A stretch of DNA of 64,000 bases from Alphaproteobacteria bacterium (GTDB lineage Bacteria > Pseudomonadota > Alphaproteobacteria > UBA8366 > GCA-2717185): positions 1 through 64,000 of the forward strand of contig WLWY01000016.1 in the NCBI GenBank assembly GCA_012103325.1, read 5' to 3'. Positions 60,441 through 64,000 of this stretch are shown here, in pieces. Position numbers and translations under genes: made by a program. How positions within the stretch are numbered: the stretch's first letter is position 1; each line of letters begins with the position of its first letter. The notes beneath the pieces were generated by a model. The model had not been told where the DNA came from. It saw only the letters and a program-made list of their open reading frames with translations, and ran no database searches.

Positions 60441-63038
60441 ATGAATCAGGAAAAGTATACCGAACGTGCGCGGGGATTTATTCAGTCGGCGCAAACGCTG
60501 GCGTTGCGTACCAACCACCAACAGCTGACACCGCTGCATATTCTCAAGGTCTTACTGGATGACAAGGAAGGTCTTGCGGCGGGGCTTATCGTTGCGACGG
60601 GAGGAGATGCGGCCCGCGCGCTGACGGCGACGGAAGTGGCGCTGAACAAGCTGTCGCGTGTCGAAGGCTCCGGTGCCGGTCAGGTTTATCTTGCGCCGGA
60701 AACCGCCCGGCTTTTCGATCAGGCGGAACAGGTGGCGGAAAAGGCCGGTGACAGCTACGTCACGGCCGAACGCCTATTGTTGGCACTGGCTTTGGCGCAA
60801 GGAACTGATGCGGCCGATATTCTCGTGCAAGCTGGCGTTACCCCGCAAGCGTTGAATAGCGCTATCGAAGACATCCGCAACGGGCGCAAGGCGGACAGCG
60901 CCACGGCGGAAGACAGCTATGACGCGCTCAAGAAATACACCCAGGATCTGACCGAGGCGGCCCGTGAGGGCAAGCTCGATCCAGTGATTGGCCGCGATGA
61001 GGAGATCCGCCGCACGATTCAGGTGCTGTCGCGCCGGACCAAAAACAATCCGGTCTTGATTGGCGAGCCGGGGGTCGGCAAGACGGCGATTGTCGAAGGG
61101 CTGGCGCAGCGCATCATCAACGGCGACGTGCCGGAAAGTCTAAAGGACAAGCGGCTGCTGTCGCTCGATCTGGGCGCTTTGGTGGCGGGGGCCAAGTTTC
61201 GCGGCGAGTTCGAAGAACGCCTCAAGGCGTTGCTGCAGGAGGTGGCTTCGGCGGAAGGCGATATCGTCCTATTCATTGACGAATTGCATACGCTGATCGG
61301 CGCCGGCGCGGCAGAAGGCTCGATGGATGCCTCCAACATGCTGAAACCGGCCTTGGCGCGCGGCGACCTGCACGCGGTCGGCGCAACGACTCTGGATGAA
61401 TACCGGAAGCATATCGAGAAGGACGCGGCGCTTGCACGGCGGTTCCAGCCGGTCTTCGTTGCCGAGCCGACAGTCGAAGATACCATTTCGATTCTGCGTG
61501 GCTTGAAGGAGAAATACGAGCTCCATCACGGTGTCCGTATTACGGATTCGGCGATCGTCGCCGCCGGCACTTTGTCCAATCGCTATATCAGCGACCGGTT
61601 CTTGCCGGACAAGGCGATCGATCTGGTCGACGAGGCGGCAAGCCGTATGCGGATGGAAGTCGACTCCAAACCCGAAGATATCGACGAACTCGACCGGCGG
61701 ATCATCCAGCTCAAGATCGAGCGCGAAGCGCTGAAGAAAGAAACCGATGACGCCTCGAAGACACGCCTCGAAGCCCTTGAGGAAGAACTTGGCGGTCTCG
61801 AAGCGCGCTCGAACGAGCTGACCGATGCCTGGCAGGCCGAAAAAAATCAGTTGCAGGATACTCAGGGTTTGAAGGAAAGCCTTGATCAGGCTCGGGGTGA
61901 ACTCGAGCGGGCGCAGCGCGAAGGCAATTTGGAGCGTGCGGGGGAACTCTCTTATGGCGTGATTCCGGATCTGGAGCGGCGCCTGGCCGAAGGAGAAGAA
62001 TCGGCCGAACATCGCATGCTGAACGAGGAGGTAGGCGCCGACGATATCGCGTCCATTGTCTCGCGATGGACAGGCATTCCCGTGGACAAGATGCTCGAAG
62101 GTGAGCGTGAAAAACTCCTGTCCATGGAGAGCTCTTTGGGTGAACGCGTCGTCGGGCAGGAGGAAGCAATTATCGCGATTTCCAATGCCGTTCGGCGTGC
62201 CCGGGCGGGTCTTCAAGATCCCAACCGACCGATCGGGTCGTTCCTCTTCCTGGGGCCGACAGGCGTTGGTAAGACCGAGCTGACCCGCGCGCTGGCAAGT
62301 TTCCTATTCGATGACGATCAGGCAATGGTTCGCATTGATATGTCCGAGTATATGGAGAAACATGCCGTCTCTCGGCTGATCGGCGCGCCGCCGGGCTATG
62401 TCGGTTATGAAGAGGGCGGCGCCCTAACCGAGGCGGTTCGCCGGCGACCTTATCAGATCGTCTTGTTCGACGAAATCGAGAAGGCGCATCCGGACGTTTT
62501 CAATGTTCTGCTTCAGGTGCTCGATGATGGTCGTCTCACCGATGGCCAAGGCCGCACGGTCGATTTTTCGAACGTCGTGATCGTCATGACTTCCAATTTG
62601 GGCGCGGAAATTCTGGCCAACCAGCCGGAAGGCGAGGATTCAGGCGCTGTGCGCGAACCGGTTATGGCGGTCGTACGGTCCGCGTTCCGTCCGGAATTCC
62701 TCAACCGCCTAGACGAGATCCTGCTGTTCCACAGGCTGACCCGTGACCATATGACGGGTATCGTCGATATCCAGTTACAGCGGTTGCAAGGTCTGCTCGA
62801 CGACCGCAAGATCGTGCTGGAACTGGATGCCGCGGCGAAGACCTGGCTCGGCGATGCGGGCTACGATCCGGTCTATGGGGCTCGGCCGTTGAAACGTGCC
62901 ATTCAACGCGCATTGCAAAATCCGATCGCCAGCCTCATCCTCGAAGGCAAAATCGCGGATGGCGATACGGTTCATGTCAGTGCTGACGACGATGGGCTGG
63001 TGATCAACGGTGAAGCGGTCGCGGCTGAAGCGGCGTAA
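60441..63038 (+). CDS. clpB: ATP-dependent disaggregase ClpB
   Basis: An 865-residue AAA+ chaperone of full length. An N domain (1-about 150) is followed by NBD1 with Walker A GEPGVGKTAIVEGLAQRI, the ClpB-specific middle coiled-coil domain (about 405-530, RRIIQLKIEREALKKETDD), and NBD2 with Walker A GPTGVGKTELTRALA and the pore loop GYVGYEEGG. With DnaK it unfolds and rescues aggregated proteins after heat shock. The sigma-32 promoter upstream agrees. Start ATG 60441; a terminator follows. Confidence 0.98.
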   Translation: MNQEKYTERARGFIQSAQTLALRTNHQQLTPLHILKVLLDDKEGLAAGLIVATGGDAARALTATEVALNKLSRVEGSGAGQVYLAPETARLFDQAEQVAEKAGDSYVTAERLLLALALAQGTDAADILVQAGVTPQALNSAIEDIRNGRKADSATAEDSYDALKKYTQDLTEAAREGKLDPVIGRDEEIRRTIQVLSRRTKNNPVLIGEPGVGKTAIVEGLAQRIINGDVPESLKDKRLLSLDLGALVAGAKFRGEFEERLKALLQEVASAEGDIVLFIDELHTLIGAGAAEGSMDASNMLKPALARGDLHAVGATTLDEYRKHIEKDAALARRFQPVFVAEPTVEDTISILRGLKEKYELHHGVRITDSAIVAAGTLSNRYISDRFLPDKAIDLVDEAASRMRMEVDSKPEDIDELDRRIIQLKIEREALKKETDDASKTRLEALEEELGGLEARSNELTDAWQAEKNQLQDTQGLKESLDQARGELERAQREGNLERAGELSYGVIPDLERRLAEGEESAEHRMLNEEVGADDIASIVSRWTGIPVDKMLEGEREKLLSMESSLGERVVGQEEAIIAISNAVRRARAGLQDPNRPIGSFLFLGPTGVGKTELTRALASFLFDDDQAMVRIDMSEYMEKHAVSRLIGAPPGYVGYEEGGALTEAVRRRPYQIVLFDEIEKAHPDVFNVLLQVLDDGRLTDGQGRTVDFSNVVIVMTSNLGAEILANQPEGEDSGAVREPVMAVVRSAFRPEFLNRLDEILLFHRLTRDHMTGIVDIQLQRLQGLLDDRKIVLELDAAAKTWLGDAGYDPVYGARPLKRAIQRALQNPIASLILEGKIADGDTVHVSADDDGLVINGEAVAAEAA

Positions 63039-63060
63039 TAATCGCATCGATCGGATGCGC

Positions 63061-63099
63061 CGGGCCGGTGAAGGAACCAATTCACCGGCCCGATTTTTT
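63061..63099 (+). terminator. Rho-independent terminator of clpB
   Basis: Perfect 12-bp stem CGGGCCGGTGAA (63061-63072) / TTCACCGGCCCG (63081-63092) with an 8-base loop, followed by ATTTTTT. Lies 22 bases after the clpB stop. Confidence 0.95.
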
Positions 63100-63124
63100 G
63101 GCAGAGGGTGGGAGAAGAAAAGGT

Positions 63125-64000
63125 ATGCATATCGATGCAAACTTTGATTCCGGAAATATCGAGGTTATCGATGCGAGTAACCCGACAGCAGTGCGGCTTA
63201 CGATACGCAAGGACTCGAATGCTGACTTCTTTCAGTGGTTTCACTTCCGGGCCAGCGGTGTTTGGAACCTGGACTGCGCCTATCGGATAGAGAACGCGGG
63301 CAAAGCGAGCTATACGTCGGGTTGGGAGGGATATAACGCGGTTGCATCCTACGATCGGGTCGACTGGTTTCGCGTGCCAACAGACTATCAGGACGGTGTG
63401 CTGACGATCCGCCATAAAGCGGAACGGGATTCAGTTTATTACGCGTATTTCGCACCCTATTCCGCGGAACGTCAGCGCGATTATCTCGCGCGTTGTCTCG
63501 CGTCGCCGCGCGTACGTCATGAGGTCTTAGGACAAACGATTGACAGTGCCGACCTGGATCTGCTGATTGTCGGCGCGCCGGGTGAAGGCAAGCGAGTGTG
63601 CTGGACGATTGGCCGGCAGCATCCGGGGGAGAGCCAGGCGTCGTGGTGGATGGAAGGTTTTCTTGACCGTTTGACAGATGAAGCCGATCCGGTTGCGCGC
63701 GCGGTGCTTGATGCGGCGGTACTCTATGTCGTGCCCCATATGAACCCGGATGGCGCCATTCGCGGCAATTTGCGCGCCAATGCCGTGGGTGCAAACCTGA
63801 ATCGCGAGTGGGCCGAACCCTCCATGGAGAACAGCCCCGAAGTTTTCCTCACGCGCGCGCGCATGCGCGAGACGGGCGTCGACTTCTGTCTCGACGTGCA
63901 TGGTGACGAGGGGCTGCCTTATGTGTTTATCGCCGGATCCGATGGTATTCCGTCGCTGACGGAACGGCAGATCGCATTACGTGCCACCTATGACGAGGCT
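63125..64000 (+). CDS. M14-family zinc carboxypeptidase, N-terminal part (gene runs off the window)
   Basis: From ATG 63125 (GAAAAGG upstream) the frame is open to the window end, 292 codons. Residues 1-about 115 form the beta-sandwich seen before the catalytic domain of cytosolic-type M14 enzymes (FFQWFHFRASGVWNLDCAYRIEN, then VDWFRVPTDY). The zinc ligands begin in GRQHPGESQASWW (His and Glu) and the third ligand His is in CLDVHGDEG; NPDGAIRGNLRANAVGANLNREW matches the substrate-binding Asn-Arg. It removes C-terminal residues from a peptide; the glutamyl-trimming M14 subgroup shares this layout. The catalytic Glu lies beyond the window. Confidence 0.9.
   Translation, partial: MHIDANFDSGNIEVIDASNPTAVRLTIRKDSNADFFQWFHFRASGVWNLDCAYRIENAGKASYTSGWEGYNAVASYDRVDWFRVPTDYQDGVLTIRHKAERDSVYYAYFAPYSAERQRDYLARCLASPRVRHEVLGQTIDSADLDLLIVGAPGEGKRVCWTIGRQHPGESQASWWMEGFLDRLTDEADPVARAVLDAAVLYVVPHMNPDGAIRGNLRANAVGANLNREWAEPSMENSPEVFLTRARMRETGVDFCLDVHGDEGLPYVFIAGSDGIPSLTERQIALRATYDEA

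Overview
The window comes from an aerobic, heterotrophic alphaproteobacterium with fairly high G+C (by eye around 58-60 percent). The evidence is the gene content: a petABC cytochrome bc1 operon, an alphaproteobacterial-type RpoH promoter before clpB, a complete phoR-pstSCAB-phoU-phoB cluster, a DctP-type TRAP binding protein, a lactate permease, several Fe(II)/2-oxoglutarate (TauD-like) dioxygenases and luciferase-like flavin oxidoreductases. A Rhodospirillales-like free-living bacterium is my inference; no rRNA or tRNA gene is present to test it.

Layout. 1-443: 5' end of an oxoprolinase/hydantoinase gene. 689-5574: membrane-stress operon (small unknown protein, PspA, YqiJ-like OB-fold protein, flotillin, Sel1-repeat protein). 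5622-5793: long imperfect palindrome. 5824-13275: phosphate regulon with a Pho box before pstS. 13328-19726: a flavin oxidoreductase, then a leftward four-gene catabolic operon (esterase, PLP enzyme, MFS, amidohydrolase) and a DksA-type zinc-finger protein. 19934-23964: glycosyltransferase, universal stress protein, secreted protein, hemF, trmL. 24218-26880: petABC and terminator. 26905-34099: ion channel, oxidoreductase/cupin pair, MATE exporter, lactate permease, orphan TRAP binding protein. 34130-36508: dispersed palindromic repeats around a thioesterase and a methyltransferase. 37817-42409: a 1530-residue TPR protein. 42689-48985: transporter, TetR-dioxygenase pair, and a sigma-54 activator-dioxygenase-PEP mutase-like operon. 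49340-52858: two response regulators, an Hpt protein, and a thioredoxin-fusion/UGSC gene pair. 53005-55425: complete IS66 element. 55493-60142: DMT exporter, LysR regulator and an AT-richer group (dioxygenase, PAS-like protein, acyltransferase-like protein). 60441-63099: clpB. 63125-end: 5' part of an M14 carboxypeptidase gene.

Most notable result: the gene at 51635-52159 is interrupted by an in-frame TGA that continues in the same frame to give U-G-S-C-T-S-C, followed at the right distance by a SECIS-like hairpin. It is a selenoprotein of the UGSC family that a standard gene caller would split in two. It overlaps by 4 bp the stop of a gene for a thioredoxin-like CPTC domain fused to a large domain of unknown function, so the two are probably one redox system. 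Just upstream, the Hpt gene has no in-frame ATG/GTG/TTG and seems to start at ATT.

The second theme is repeats. A 133-bp compound palindromic element bounded by CTAG is intact at 36376-36508. A second copy, differing at only 2 of 133 positions, is split by the IS66 element, whose 8-bp target duplication can be read directly. Related modules lie at 34130-34313 and 52855-53000. At three places the CTAG edge of a repeat supplies the TAG stop codon of the neighbouring gene.
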